64,000 nucleotides of DNA from Dehalococcoidia bacterium (GCA_022828105.1 JAJEJC010000009.1:108580-172579), one strand, 5' to 3'. Shown: positions 38,930-48,909, counted from the first letter of the stretch. The notes: generated by a model not told the origin, from the letters alone. Translations and numbers: made by a program.

Positions 38930-41900
38930 GTGGCCGATGTCCTGGATCAGGCCGAGCGAGATCGCATCAGCGAATGCCTCGATCAGACCTTGTTCGTCGA
39001 GGCCGGCGCCGGCACGGGCAAAACGGAGGCGCTGGTCGGCCGAATCGTCAACTTGATCGCGAGCGGCGAGGTCGCCGCCGATCGGATCGGGGCAATCACC
39101 TTCACCGAGAAGGCTGCAGCCGAGCTCAGCGATCGCGTGCTCGAACGATTGGATGAACGCCGCGAGTTGGAGACCGATCTGTTGCTCCGCGAACGGTTCG
39201 CCCAGGCCGCCGAAGATCTCGATGGCGCGGCCATCGAGACGCTTCACGCCTTCGCCGCTCGAATCCTGCGCATGCACCCGATTGAGGCCGGTCTGCCGCC
39301 GGGATACCGCGTGATCGACGAAAGCGAGGCCTCGCTCAACTTTGTCGAACGGTGGTCGCTGTTCCTGGACGAACTCCTGGAAGACGCATCGCTGAGCGAT
39401 GACCTGCTCAATGCCTTCGATGCAGGTATTCAACTCGACGATCTGCGTTCCGTCGCCGTGGCGCTGCACGAGGACTGGGATCGCGTGGAGTCTGAATCTG
39501 CCCGGCTCAGCGTGCCTCGGGCCAAGCCGCGGGACTTCATTGACGAGCTCGGGGACCTGGTCGAGCTGCGGCACCAGTGCGACGACCCGGACGACAAGTT
39601 GTACCAGCGGCTCACGGAGCTACAGCCGCTCCTGCAGCAGCTTCGGGGATGCTCGAACGAGCCGGGACGGTTGGTCCGACTGCTGTCCGATCCGAAACCG
39701 ACGCTCAGGGTCAAGCGAACCGGCCGAATCGCCAACTGGCCGTCCGGCCTGCTGGACGATGTGCGTGAACGGATGACTGGGCTTGAAGCGCAGCGCGAGG
39801 AACTGAGGCAGTCGCTTGCCATGCGCTTCCTGATTCCGATCTATCACCGGCTTCGCGCGTTCGTGCTCGACTACGCGGACGAACGCCGCAAGCGCGGCGA
39901 GCTGGAGTTTCAGGACCTGCTGGTCCGCGCGAGCAGACTGTTGAACGGCAACCGTGCGGTCGCCGCGTCCGTGCGGGATCGGTTCCAGCGCCTGTTGATC
40001 GACGAGTTCCAGGACAACGATCCGCTGCAGACGCAGATCGCCGATGCCATCGCCGGCGGCGAGGAAGGACGGCTCTTCTTCGTCGGCGATCCCAAGCAGT
40101 CGATCTACCGCTTTCGCCGCGCAGACATTCGCCAGTTCAACTCGGTCAAGGCGCAGCGAACCGATGGGCTGGTCCGACTGTCGCAGAACTTCCGCTCGGC
40201 GCCGGGCGTCACGGAGTTTGTCAACGCAATCTTCAAGCCAATGATGCGAGCAGGCAGCCAGCAGGCCGAATGGGATGATCTGCGCGCGTTTCGCCCCCCG
40301 CTCGACAATGTCGAATACCCCGTCACTGTCGTCGGTGGCGCATACGACGCGAAGACGCGCGACGTCCGCAGTCTCGAAGCGGACGGACTGGTGCGCGTCA
40401 TCGACGAGATCACGAACTCGCCCTGGCAGATCTACGACAAGGCCTTAGGTGCGACTCGCGATGCCCGCTTCGCCGACACCGCGGTGTTGGTACCGACGCG
40501 TACCGGTCTCAGCCATCTCTTGCCCGCGCTCGATCGGCAGGGGATTCCCTACCGGCTCGAAAGCAGATCGCTGGTCTACCACTCAAGCGAAGTCCGGGTG
40601 TTGCTCAACCTGCTGCGCGCCATCGACGACCCCACCGACCAGATCGCGCTCGTCGCCGCGCTCAAATCGCCTGCCTTCGCATGCGCGGACGACGACCTGT
40701 ACGGCTGGTCCCGCGCCGGGGGTCGCTGGGATTATCGTCAGTCGCCGCCTGCGGAACTGGCCGCGGACCATCCGGTTGCCGAGTCGATGCGTTGGCTGCA
40801 GCGAATCGCCGAGCAGCGCTGGTCGATGTCGGTCAGCGAACTGGTGAACTTCGTGATTCGCGAGCGGCGACTGCTCGAACTCGCGGTGGTCGAGCGCCAA
40901 CCTCGCGAACACTGGCAGCGCTACCGCTTCATGATCGATCAGTCGCGGGCCTTCAGCGATCGCGGCGGAGCCACGCTCAGCGAGTTCCTGCTCTGGGCCC
41001 AGCATCAGTCAGAACAGGACGCACGAGTGATCGAATCGGTCGTGCCCGAGGAAGACCATGACGCCGTGCGGATCATGACGATCCACGCAGCCAAGGGACT
41101 GGAATTCCCGATTGTCATCTTCCTCGGACTCAACGTAGCCCGGCGGGCGGAGTCGCCGACCCTGCTCTGGCACGACGATCATCGGCCCGAGGTCCGCTTC
41201 CGTGCCGGCCTGGAGACACCCGACTACGGCGCGCTCCAGGAGCTGGACAAGAAGCTGGACGAGGAAGAAGTCGTGCGCCGCAACTATGTCGGCGCGACGC
41301 GCGCCCGCGACCACCTCGTGCTCAGCGTTTATCGCCGAGAGAATGGCAAGACCGACGCGCACGAGATCGCCGAACTCCTGAACGAGGTACCGGCCCTCTA
41401 TCGCTTCCGATCTCCCGATCAACTGCCCGATCTGCCTGTTCGCCCGCTCCCGGACACGGCGGACCTGGTCGAGGACAGCGCCGCCGAGCGGGCCGAGTGG
41501 CTTGAGCGTCGTCAAGAGGCCGCCCAGCAGCTTGCCTCGTTGCCGCGCGAGTCGGCCACCGGCCTGGCCAGACGCGCGGGCGCATTCGAGGATCACGTCC
41601 GGACCAATCCGAACGACGAGCCGGACGACGGTCTGCCGCCATGGAGAAGAGGCCGCGCCGGCACGGCGATCGGTCGGGCCACGCACGGCGTGCTCCAGAT
41701 CGTCGATCTCGCTCACTGGACGGAAGAGGAGGTTGACCAGAGCTCCGCAGCCCAGAGCGCCGCCGAATCGCTGAATCGCCAGCAGGCCGGGGAAGTGACC
41801 CGGCTCGTGCGCACGGCGTTGAATAGCGCGACCGTGCAGGAAGCCATTTCCGCCGATCGCTACTGGCGCGAGCTTTATGCCGCGGTCGAGGTAGACGGCG

Positions 41901-42190
41901 TGCTACTCGATGGGTTCGTCGATCTGCTCTATGAGACCGCGGACGGCGAGCTGGTCGTGGTCGACTACAAGACCGACGCCCTGCGCGAGGGCGAGGCGGT
42001 GGACGCCGCCGCAGCGCGCTATCGCCTGCAGACCGCCAGCTACGCGCTGATGCTGGAGCAGACCCTCGGACGCCCGGTCGCTCGCTGCGTCCTGCTCTTT
42101 CTTCATCCCAACGAGGAACGCGTGGTTGACGATCTGCCCGGTGCAATCCGCGAGGTGAGAGAGGCACTGCGCAATCCCGATGAGCCGTGA
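38930..42190 (+). CDS. AddA-like UvrD/Rep superfamily ATP-dependent exonuclease
   Basis: Walker A FVEAGAGTGKTEALVGRIV; RLLIDEFQDNDPLQ; FVGDPKQSIYRFRRADI; ITFTEKAAAEL; MTIHAAKGLEFPIVIF; C-terminal nuclease VVVDYKTDAL. Confidence 0.93.
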   Translation: MADVLDQAERDRISECLDQTLFVEAGAGTGKTEALVGRIVNLIASGEVAADRIGAITFTEKAAAELSDRVLERLDERRELETDLLLRERFAQAAEDLDGAAIETLHAFAARILRMHPIEAGLPPGYRVIDESEASLNFVERWSLFLDELLEDASLSDDLLNAFDAGIQLDDLRSVAVALHEDWDRVESESARLSVPRAKPRDFIDELGDLVELRHQCDDPDDKLYQRLTELQPLLQQLRGCSNEPGRLVRLLSDPKPTLRVKRTGRIANWPSGLLDDVRERMTGLEAQREELRQSLAMRFLIPIYHRLRAFVLDYADERRKRGELEFQDLLVRASRLLNGNRAVAASVRDRFQRLLIDEFQDNDPLQTQIADAIAGGEEGRLFFVGDPKQSIYRFRRADIRQFNSVKAQRTDGLVRLSQNFRSAPGVTEFVNAIFKPMMRAGSQQAEWDDLRAFRPPLDNVEYPVTVVGGAYDAKTRDVRSLEADGLVRVIDEITNSPWQIYDKALGATRDARFADTAVLVPTRTGLSHLLPALDRQGIPYRLESRSLVYHSSEVRVLLNLLRAIDDPTDQIALVAALKSPAFACADDDLYGWSRAGGRWDYRQSPPAELAADHPVAESMRWLQRIAEQRWSMSVSELVNFVIRERRLLELAVVERQPREHWQRYRFMIDQSRAFSDRGGATLSEFLLWAQHQSEQDARVIESVVPEEDHDAVRIMTIHAAKGLEFPIVIFLGLNVARRAESPTLLWHDDHRPEVRFRAGLETPDYGALQELDKKLDEEEVVRRNYVGATRARDHLVLSVYRRENGKTDAHEIAELLNEVPALYRFRSPDQLPDLPVRPLPDTADLVEDSAAERAEWLERRQEAAQQLASLPRESATGLARRAGAFEDHVRTNPNDEPDDGLPPWRRGRAGTAIGRATHGVLQIVDLAHWTEEEVDQSSAAQSAAESLNRQQAGEVTRLVRTALNSATVQEAISADRYWRELYAAVEVDGVLLDGFVDLLYETADGELVVVDYKTDALREGEAVDAAAARYRLQTASYALMLEQTLGRPVARCVLLFLHPNEERVVDDLPGAIREVREALRNPDEP

Positions 42191-42277
42191 TCGAGGTTGA
42201 GCAGCCCGCTGTTGATAACCGCAAGCTCGTGCTCGGCTGGGAGCCGATGCGAGGCGACGGCTCGCTAGGCTCAGGCC

Positions 42278-43282
42278 ATGGCGGTGTTTCTCTTCCACGG
42301 CGAAGACCGGTTTGCCCGACTCGAGGCGGTGGCGGCCCTACGCCGTGAACACGACGCCGACGGCGCGCTGGCCAACAACTCGGTGAGCTTCGACGGCGCG
42401 CGAGTCTCGCTCGGCGAGCTCGGCGCGGCCGTGTCGGCGGCGCCGTTCCTCGGCGGCGTGCGCTGGGTCCGGGTCGATGGACTCTGCGGCAGATTCGAAG
42501 GCGCCGAGGGAGGCCGCCGCCGGCGTCAGCTCGGCGAATGGGATGATCTCCCCGATCTGCTCGAACAGATTCCAACTTCGACGGTGCTCGTCTTCGTCGA
42601 GGACCAATTGCGCCGCAACAGTCCGCTGTTGGAGCTGATCCGCCCGAACGCCGACGTGCGCGAGTTTGCCCGTCTGAAGCAAGACGAAGCGCTCGGCTGG
42701 CTGCGGGGCGAAGTGCGGCAGCGCAATCTGCACCTGACCCGCAACGCGGCGCAAGCCCTCGTCGAACGGGCCGGGGGTGACCGCGGCGTGTTGACCCAGG
42801 CCGTCGACAAGCTCTCGCTCTACGCCGGCGATTCGAATGTCGACGAGACGATCATCGAGGCAATGGTCCCGGCCTCGCGCTCGTTCACGATCTTCAACCT
42901 CGTTGACGCCGTGGCCGAACGACGCCTCGCCGATGCGATGCAGGCGCTCGACGGAGTGCGCGCCGACGGCACCGATGACCAGCAAATCCTGAGGATGCTC
43001 GCCCGCACGTACCGACAGGTGATCGTCGCGCGCGAGGTGGTCGATCGCGGCGGCTCGGACCAGGACATCCAGTCAGCGGCAGGTTTGCGTTTCGACTGGC
43101 TGGCCCGGCGACTGCGTCGTCAGGCGCAGCGCTACACGCAGGAAACGGCCGACGCAGCCCTCGCCCGCATTCTCGCCGCCGAGATCTCGATCATCGAATA
43201 TCGGCGCGACGAAGGTGGACTGCCCGAAGACCTGGCCGTCGAGCTGTTGGTTGCCGAACTCGCCGGGGCCGGGGGTCGCTAG
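42278..43282 (+). CDS. holA: DNA polymerase III delta subunit
   Basis: VFLFHGEDRFARLEAVAALRREH, EDQLRRNSPLLELIRPNADVREF, ALVERAGGDRGVLTQAVDKLSLYAG, FNLVDAVAERRLADAMQALD. Confidence 0.88.
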   Translation: MAVFLFHGEDRFARLEAVAALRREHDADGALANNSVSFDGARVSLGELGAAVSAAPFLGGVRWVRVDGLCGRFEGAEGGRRRRQLGEWDDLPDLLEQIPTSTVLVFVEDQLRRNSPLLELIRPNADVREFARLKQDEALGWLRGEVRQRNLHLTRNAAQALVERAGGDRGVLTQAVDKLSLYAGDSNVDETIIEAMVPASRSFTIFNLVDAVAERRLADAMQALDGVRADGTDDQQILRMLARTYRQVIVAREVVDRGGSDQDIQSAAGLRFDWLARRLRRQAQRYTQETADAALARILAAEISIIEYRRDEGGLPEDLAVELLVAELAGAGGR

Positions 43283-43310
43283 CCGGATCGCATGCGTCCT
43301 GAGGCTGCCG

Positions 43311-44300
43311 TCAGAGCTGTTCGACCGGGTTGTAACAGGCAACGCGCTGGCCAATGCGGCCCCCGACGACCTCGGCCAGCTCCGGCTCAGGATCGGTCCG
43401 GCAGATGGTTAGCGCCTTGGGGCAGCGCGCCATGTAGGCGCAATGCTCGCCCAGGCTGTCATCGGTGAGGTCAGGCAGGCCGCCGGGAATCTGGCGCAGG
43501 CGGGCGCGCCGCCGGTCGAGGCGCGGCAGCGTGTCCAGCATGGCCCAGGTGTAGGGATGCCTCGGCTGCTGGAAGAGCGGGACGATGTCATCGACTTCCA
43601 TCAGCCGGCCGGCGTAGATGATGGCCACCCGTTCGGCGACCTGCGCGACGACGCCCATGTCGTGCGTGATCAGCAGAATCGCGGTGCCTCGCTCTTCTCG
43701 CAGGCGCTGCAGCTCGTAGAGAATCTGCGCCTGCACGGTGACATCGAGCGATGCGGTCGGTTCGTCGGCGATCAGCACCTGCGGATCGAGCGCGGTCGCA
43801 ATCGCAATCATGATCCGCTGGCACATCCCGCCGGACAGTTCGCCGGGGAACGACTTGGAGATGCGAACCGGATCGGCCAGTTGCATCGCGTTGAGCGCCT
43901 CCAGCGCGCGCTCTCGCGCCTCCCGCTTGTCCACCGAGCGATGCGACGTGATCACTTCCTCGACCTGTTGACCGACCGGAATGATCGGGTTGAGGCCGGC
44001 GATCGGATCCTGGAAGATCATCGAGATCTGGTCGCCGCGGATGCGCTGCAGCTCAGCCCGATCCATCTCGCCGATGTTTCGCCGCTCGTATCGAATCGTG
44101 CCCGATGTCTGCCTGGCGTTGCGCGGCAGGATGCGCAAGATCGCGAGTCCGATTGTGGTCTTGCCCGAGCCGCTCTCGCCGACGAGCGCCATGATCTCGC
44201 CGCGCTCGATGCGCAACGAGGCGTTGCGCACGGCGCGCACGGGCGCCTCGCGCGTGCGGTACTCGATGCTGACATCGTCGAGGGTCAGAACGGGCGGCAC
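43311..44300 (-). CDS. Oligopeptide/dipeptide ABC transporter ATP-binding protein (OppD/DppD-like)
   Basis: GESGSGKTTIGLAILRILP, LSGGMCQRIMIAIATALDPQVLIADEPTASLDVTVQAQIL, C-terminal HPYTWAMLDTLPRLD and CAYMARCPKALTICR oligopeptide-type tail. Confidence 0.95.
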   Translation of the reverse strand: MPPVLTLDDVSIEYRTREAPVRAVRNASLRIERGEIMALVGESGSGKTTIGLAILRILPRNARQTSGTIRYERRNIGEMDRAELQRIRGDQISMIFQDPIAGLNPIIPVGQQVEEVITSHRSVDKREARERALEALNAMQLADPVRISKSFPGELSGGMCQRIMIAIATALDPQVLIADEPTASLDVTVQAQILYELQRLREERGTAILLITHDMGVVAQVAERVAIIYAGRLMEVDDIVPLFQQPRHPYTWAMLDTLPRLDRRRARLRQIPGGLPDLTDDSLGEHCAYMARCPKALTICRTDPEPELAEVVGGRIGQRVACYNPVEQL

Positions 44301-44372
44301 GACTTCAGTCTAGGCGTGGCTCCAGCCCAGCCCCAATCGGCGCCGCGATGCGGAGCGCCGGCAGCGCCGACA

Positions 44373-45098
44373 TCAGCGCGGATGCCGGATCACCGAGACG
44401 ACGCGGCCCTGGACCTGCATGTTCGACTCGTCGGTGTAGATCGAGTCCATGGTCGGATTCTCCGGCTGCAGCCGTACCTGGCCCTGTTCGTAGTAGAGCC
44501 GCTTGAGCGTGCAGATGTTCTCGTCGCGGAGCCAGACCGCGGCCATCTGGCCGTTGTCGACGCTCGTCGCCTCTTCCAGGATCACGGTGTCGCTGTCGGC
44601 GATCAGCGCGTCGATCATCGAGTCGCCGCGCACGGTCAGGGCAAAGACGCGCTCCGGGTCGCGCCCGGCCAGCATGTCCGGGGTCACGCTGATGCGGCTC
44701 TCGGCGTGCGCGACGTCGACGCCTTCCGGCACCAGCGAACGCGTTCCTGCAGCAATCGCGCCGAGCAGCGGGATACCCAGCGAGGACGTGCTGGACTCGA
44801 TCCGGGTCGGCTCGGTCGGTTCGATCGGTTCCGTGAGCGAAATCGTGCGTGCGCGCTCTCGGTCGCGCCGGATGTGTCCCTCGCGCTCGAGGATCTTGAG
44901 GTTGTAGTCAGCGACGGATGTGGAGGAGAGTTTGCAGCCCTCGACGATGTCGCGAACCGACGGAGGATAGTGATACTCGGTGAAGTAGTTGCGCAAGAAG
45001 GCGAGGATGCGTTCGGGCTTGTCCGAACGAGGTCCTCGTTTGCCGCGGCGACGCGGTTCCTGAGCGGAGTCCGCGGTAACTGTGGTCGGTTCTGACAT
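44373..45098 (-). CDS. lexA: LexA-family transcriptional repressor
   Basis: HTH ILAFLRNYFTEYHYPPSVRDIVEGCKLSSTSVADYNLKILEREGHIRRD; Ala-Gly cleavage site GAIAAGT; catalytic Ser VRGDSMIDA; Lys region ENICTLKRLYYEQG. Confidence 0.94.
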   Translation of the reverse strand: MSEPTTVTADSAQEPRRRGKRGPRSDKPERILAFLRNYFTEYHYPPSVRDIVEGCKLSSTSVADYNLKILEREGHIRRDRERARTISLTEPIEPTEPTRIESSTSSLGIPLLGAIAAGTRSLVPEGVDVAHAESRISVTPDMLAGRDPERVFALTVRGDSMIDALIADSDTVILEEATSVDNGQMAAVWLRDENICTLKRLYYEQGQVRLQPENPTMDSIYTDESNMQVQGRVVSVIRHPR

Positions 45099-45358
45099 GG
45101 CGAGTCCCCTGTTCACTCTTCGACGCGGCGGGCTGTCGTTCATCGCCACGCACTACGAGTGGTCCGCACCGTGTACGTGACATAAGTGAAGGATAGCACA
45201 TCCTCAGCGCACGTGTGCGGAACATCAGTACTGTCGATCATGCGGCCAGTGTGCACCGGTACGCTGCTCCTGTCAAGTCGCCTATGTTCCGCGGTATTGC
45301 CTGGACGCTCGGACGTGCGTGACACTCTGTAGATGAACGAACCGAAGTGGACTCGCCC

Positions 45359-46111
45359 ATGACCACACCGCCCGAGACCGACAACAAGATTGGCCTGGTC
45401 ATCGCCGCTCATCCCGACGACGCGGACTTCGGCGCCGGCGGCACGTCGGCGCTGTGGACGACGCTCGGCTGGGAGATGCACTACCTGATGGTGACCAACG
45501 GCGCCAAGGGCTCGGCCGACCCGGAGATGACCTCCGAGCGCCTGGTGCCGATGCGGGAGATCGAACAACGCAACGCGGCCGAGGAGCTGGGCGTCCTGAC
45601 CTGCACCTTTCTCGGCGGCGAGGACGGTGAGTTGGAGTACACCCGCGAGTACCTGGGCGGCATCGTCAAGGCGATCCGCAGGCTCAAGCCGCACGCCGTG
45701 TTCACGCACTCGACCGACTACATCCACCGCCGCGCGCTCGAGGCCGACCCGTCCGATCCGCTCTCCGAGTGGCGCGGGTTCATCAATCATCGCGACCACC
45801 GCTGTACCGGCGAAATGACGCTTGACGCCGTCTATCCGACCGCGCGCGACCGGCTCAACTTCCCCGAACACCTCGAGGAAGGACTGGAGTGCCACAAGGT
45901 CGCCGAGCTCTTCATCTGGGGCAGCCAGAACGCCAACTTCGACGTTGACATCACCGACGTGATCCAGACCAAGATCCGGGCGCTGACCCGGCACGTGTCG
46001 CAGTTCGGGGACCGCGGCGAGGACTTCGTCGCCAACGTCGAGAAGCGTTGGAGTTCGGCCGACGGCCGCTACTACGAGCACTTCGAGCGCGTGTCCCTGC
46101 CGGTCTTCTAG
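45359..46111 (+). CDS. PIG-L/LmbE family deacetylase
   Basis: VIAAHPDDADFGAGGTSALW, THSTDYIHRRALEADP..., HRDHRCTGEMTLDAVYP. Confidence 0.92.
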   Translation: MTTPPETDNKIGLVIAAHPDDADFGAGGTSALWTTLGWEMHYLMVTNGAKGSADPEMTSERLVPMREIEQRNAAEELGVLTCTFLGGEDGELEYTREYLGGIVKAIRRLKPHAVFTHSTDYIHRRALEADPSDPLSEWRGFINHRDHRCTGEMTLDAVYPTARDRLNFPEHLEEGLECHKVAELFIWGSQNANFDVDITDVIQTKIRALTRHVSQFGDRGEDFVANVEKRWSSADGRYYEHFERVSLPVF

Positions 46112-46144
46112 TGCTCCAGGGCCGCTGCGAACGCAGCCGAACCG

Positions 46145-46624
46145 ATGCCGCCTCCGCCCAAGTTCTGTCCCCAGTGCGCTGAGCCGCTCACGCAGCCCAA
46201 GGGCTGTCCGAGCTGTGAGTGGGTGCTCTACCTCGATCCCAAGGTTTCGGTCGTCGTGCTGGCGACGGACGAGGGGGGCCGGCTGCTCTATGTGCGCCGC
46301 AACCATGAACCGGCGATGTACCAGTGGGCCTGGCCGTCCGGCTTCGTCGACGCCGGAGAACGAGTCGAGGACGCCGCCGTCCGCGAAGTCCGGGAAGAGA
46401 CCGGTGTGGAAGTCGAGATCGAGGATCTGCTGGGCGTCTGGTCGGCCACCGGCGATCAGGTCGTGGTGATCGGCTTTCGCGCACGAGCGGTAGGCGGCGC
46501 GCTCAGACCGGGCAGCGAGGCGCTGGCCGCGGCCTGGCTTCCGCTGCGTTTGGCGCGTCGACGACAGCACGTCTTCCGGCACGACGCCGAAATCCTGCGC
46601 TCATTCCTCGGTCCAGAGCGGTAG
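46145..46624 (+). CDS. NUDIX hydrolase with N-terminal zinc ribbon
   Basis: FCPQCAEPLTQPKGCPSCEW; NUDIX box GFVDAGERVEDAAVREVREETGVEVE. Confidence 0.93.
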   Translation: MPPPPKFCPQCAEPLTQPKGCPSCEWVLYLDPKVSVVVLATDEGGRLLYVRRNHEPAMYQWAWPSGFVDAGERVEDAAVREVREETGVEVEIEDLLGVWSATGDQVVVIGFRARAVGGALRPGSEALAAAWLPLRLARRRQHVFRHDAEILRSFLGPER

Positions 46625-47026
46625 CCGCGCGCGACAGTGGTCGCAGATTGCGGCCGCCTCGCTTTGCGTCTCACCGCCTCGAGTCACGGTCATGATCACC
46701 TGGCGTAGATGGTCTTCGCAGTAACGGCATCCGCAGCGATCGCAGCGCATGGCGTGTTCCTGCCTGCAGTCCGGCTCGCCGCAGCGGCCCTCGGCGTTGC
46801 GCTCGCGGGCCTCGGCCTTGAACACAAGGTGCTGCGCCACGTCTGCCTTGAGCCGCTGGCAGCGCTGTTCAACACAGACCTCCTGTCCGTCGTCGAGGAT
46901 GTTGCCGTGTCCGGCGCAGAAGCCGCGGGCGCAGTACTGGCACTGGCCGATCATCTGCTCGCGGCAGCGGCGCAAGCGGCCGCGATGGTCACACTGGGTC
47001 GCCTTGCGATACTCGCGGATCTCCAC
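46601..47026 (-). CDS. Cysteine/histidine-rich putative double zinc-finger protein
   Basis: Two CxxCx4CxxH motifs: CQYCARGFCAGH and CDRCGCRYCEDH, plus CDHC; GTG start at 47026. Confidence 0.6.
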   Translation of the reverse strand: MEIREYRKATQCDHRGRLRRCREQMIGQCQYCARGFCAGHGNILDDGQEVCVEQRCQRLKADVAQHLVFKAEARERNAEGRCGEPDCRQEHAMRCDRCGCRYCEDHLRQVIMTVTRGGETQSEAAAICDHCRARLPLWTEE

Positions 47027-47129
47027 GCACAACCTTCGTCCCGTGTCGGCGCGCCACGAGAGACGGCCCACTCCGGGCTCAGGCTAACGGGATGGGAGTA
47101 GGGCTCCCGCCATCGGGCGGGCGCGAATC

Positions 47130-47339
47130 CTAGAGGCGGAGCTTGCCGTGCGACGGCTGGCGGCGGCGTTGTCGGCCTTCCTCGACCGCCTGCTCGCGCT
47201 CGAGCTCGAACACCGAAATGATGTTGCTCTCGTAGACGTACCCGCAAGAGAGGCAACTGGAGTACACGCTGTGCGCGTCCGACTCGACCAGCATCATGCC
47301 TGAACAGCGCGGGCACTTCGACGGAGGCGTGACGGGCAT
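47130..47339 (-). CDS. Small zinc-ribbon protein
   Basis: CPRCSGMMLVESDAHSVYSSCLSCGYV CxxC...CxxC. Confidence 0.7.
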   Translation of the reverse strand: MPVTPPSKCPRCSGMMLVESDAHSVYSSCLSCGYVYESNIISVFELEREQAVEEGRQRRRQPSHGKLRL

Positions 47340-47603
47340 CGGGCCAACTCACTTTCCGACTCGACCGGAGCGCAGAGATGAATGTTTGTGAAGTTCCGCA
47401 CGAACCGGGAGTTTGTGAAACGATGCACATTATGGCTGGATGAAACGGCGCTTGTCAACTTTTTCACGAACGCCGGGCATGGGTGAGTGTGGAAGCGCGG
47501 TCAACGCACGGACAATCGACGCCTGCAGCCAATCGTGTGAGTACTCTGACACACTTCGGACCCAACCCGGGCGCCTGGGTATGGGCGGATATGCTCAAGG
47601 CCA

Positions 47604-48515
47604 ATGCGACGCACCACCGATCGCCTCTCCGTCTTCGGTCTCGCGCTCGCCATCCAGGCTGCGGCCGACTACCTCGTCGGCGCGCCACCGGACGGGCGCC
47701 CCACCTGGCTGTCCTGGGCGCTGTCGCACACGCGGCAGTTGGCCTCGCTGCCGCCCAGGCTCCGCGTCTTCGCACCGTTCGCTGCGTCGCTCGCTGCCAT
47801 ACGCGCAGCCTCGTTGATTGAGCAGACCAGGCCCGGCGGTCCCTCGCGGGTCGCGTCGATTGTGATCCAGGCGTTCTTGCTCGCGGCCACGTTCGACGCC
47901 TTCCGCGGACTGCGCGCCTCGGCGACCGTCGAAGGCCAGCTTCGCGATGCGCCGGTTGACGATCAGGGTCGGCCAACCGCCGCGCTGGACGCCGAACGGG
48001 TCGAGGCCGAAATCGGACGGCTCGCCAACGCGTCCAGCGAGAGCGTGGTCGGCCCCTGGGCCGCATACGCGGCTTTCGATCTCTCCGGCGCGGTCGCCTA
48101 TGCGGCGGTCGAGTCGCTCGGAGGTCCGATGGCCGGACCCGGCTCCGACGGACCGCTCGCCGCGATGCTCGATCCGGCCCGGCGCCTCGTCTCCGTGCGC
48201 CGCGCGCGCGACGCCATCGCCGCAGCGGCCACGCTCGCCGCGCGCGGTCGATCCGACCTCCAGGCGCCCGAGCTCGAAGAGCTCGCCCTCGGCTCCGAGA
48301 CTCCAATCCCGGTCACCGCGATGTCGGTCGCGCTGGATCGGCGCGCCTCGTGGAACGGCCAATCGGTCGGCTGGCAACGCCCGCCGCCCGAGGTCAAAGA
48401 CCTGCGGCGCGCCCGCCGGCTGCACCTCAAATCACTGGGCGTGCTGGCGCTGACCGCCGTCGGCGTCGTCGCCGTCAGCGACCTGTTCCGCCCGCCGACC
48501 GCCAACAGCGACTGA
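47604..48515 (+). CDS. Hypothetical protein, possible C-terminal TM anchor
   Basis: 303-aa ORF with HLKSLGVLALTAVGVVAVSDLF near C-terminus; no family recognised. Confidence 0.6.
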   Translation: MRRTTDRLSVFGLALAIQAAADYLVGAPPDGRPTWLSWALSHTRQLASLPPRLRVFAPFAASLAAIRAASLIEQTRPGGPSRVASIVIQAFLLAATFDAFRGLRASATVEGQLRDAPVDDQGRPTAALDAERVEAEIGRLANASSESVVGPWAAYAAFDLSGAVAYAAVESLGGPMAGPGSDGPLAAMLDPARRLVSVRRARDAIAAAATLAARGRSDLQAPELEELALGSETPIPVTAMSVALDRRASWNGQSVGWQRPPPEVKDLRRARRLHLKSLGVLALTAVGVVAVSDLFRPPTANSD

Positions 48516-48522
48516 CGAACCC

Positions 48523-48909
48523 TCAGTCCTCCGTCACTTCAGTGACCGAGTCGCGGCGAGTAATGGCGAGATGCGACATCGGCGATCCGGTGTCGGCGGC
48601 GCCGTGGTAGTGCTCCTCGCCCGGCGGGATGATCGCGAAGTCGCCGACCGAGATCGTGTGTTCCTCGTCGGCCGTGCCGACCTTGCCGATGCCGGAGACG
48701 ACGTAGAGCATCTGCTCGGACGAGTGGGTGTGCATCTTGGTCCGCGCCCCGGCGCCGAACTGGACGATCGCGAGATTGAAGTCGGCGTCGTCGGCGGCGT
48801 TCTGGCCGCCGATTGAGCCGGCCAGCGCTCGGACCCAGACGTTGCCGCCCGTGAAGATCGGGGCGTTCGCCTGGTTGGTGTCGCCGTCGGATGATTTGGT
48901 TACGCGCAT
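48523..48909 (-). CDS. Cupin-domain protein
   Basis: GAGARTKMHTHSSEQMLYVVSGIGKVGTADEEHTISVGDFAIIPPGEEHYHGA. Confidence 0.92.
   Translation of the reverse strand: MRVTKSSDGDTNQANAPIFTGGNVWVRALAGSIGGQNAADDADFNLAIVQFGAGARTKMHTHSSEQMLYVVSGIGKVGTADEEHTISVGDFAIIPPGEEHYHGAADTGSPMSHLAITRRDSVTEVTED

Noticed and set aside
43443-45095. 550-aa plus-strand ORF
   Set aside because: Antisense to the OppD-like ATPase and lexA; composition typical of shadow ORF.
45100-45340. SOS box upstream of lexA
   Set aside because: Looked for CGAAC-N4-GTTCG-like or CTG-N10-CAG palindromes; only partial GAAC/GTTC half-sites seen, not convincing.
45140-46582. 480-aa minus-strand ORF
   Set aside because: Antisense to the PIG-L deacetylase and NUDIX genes.
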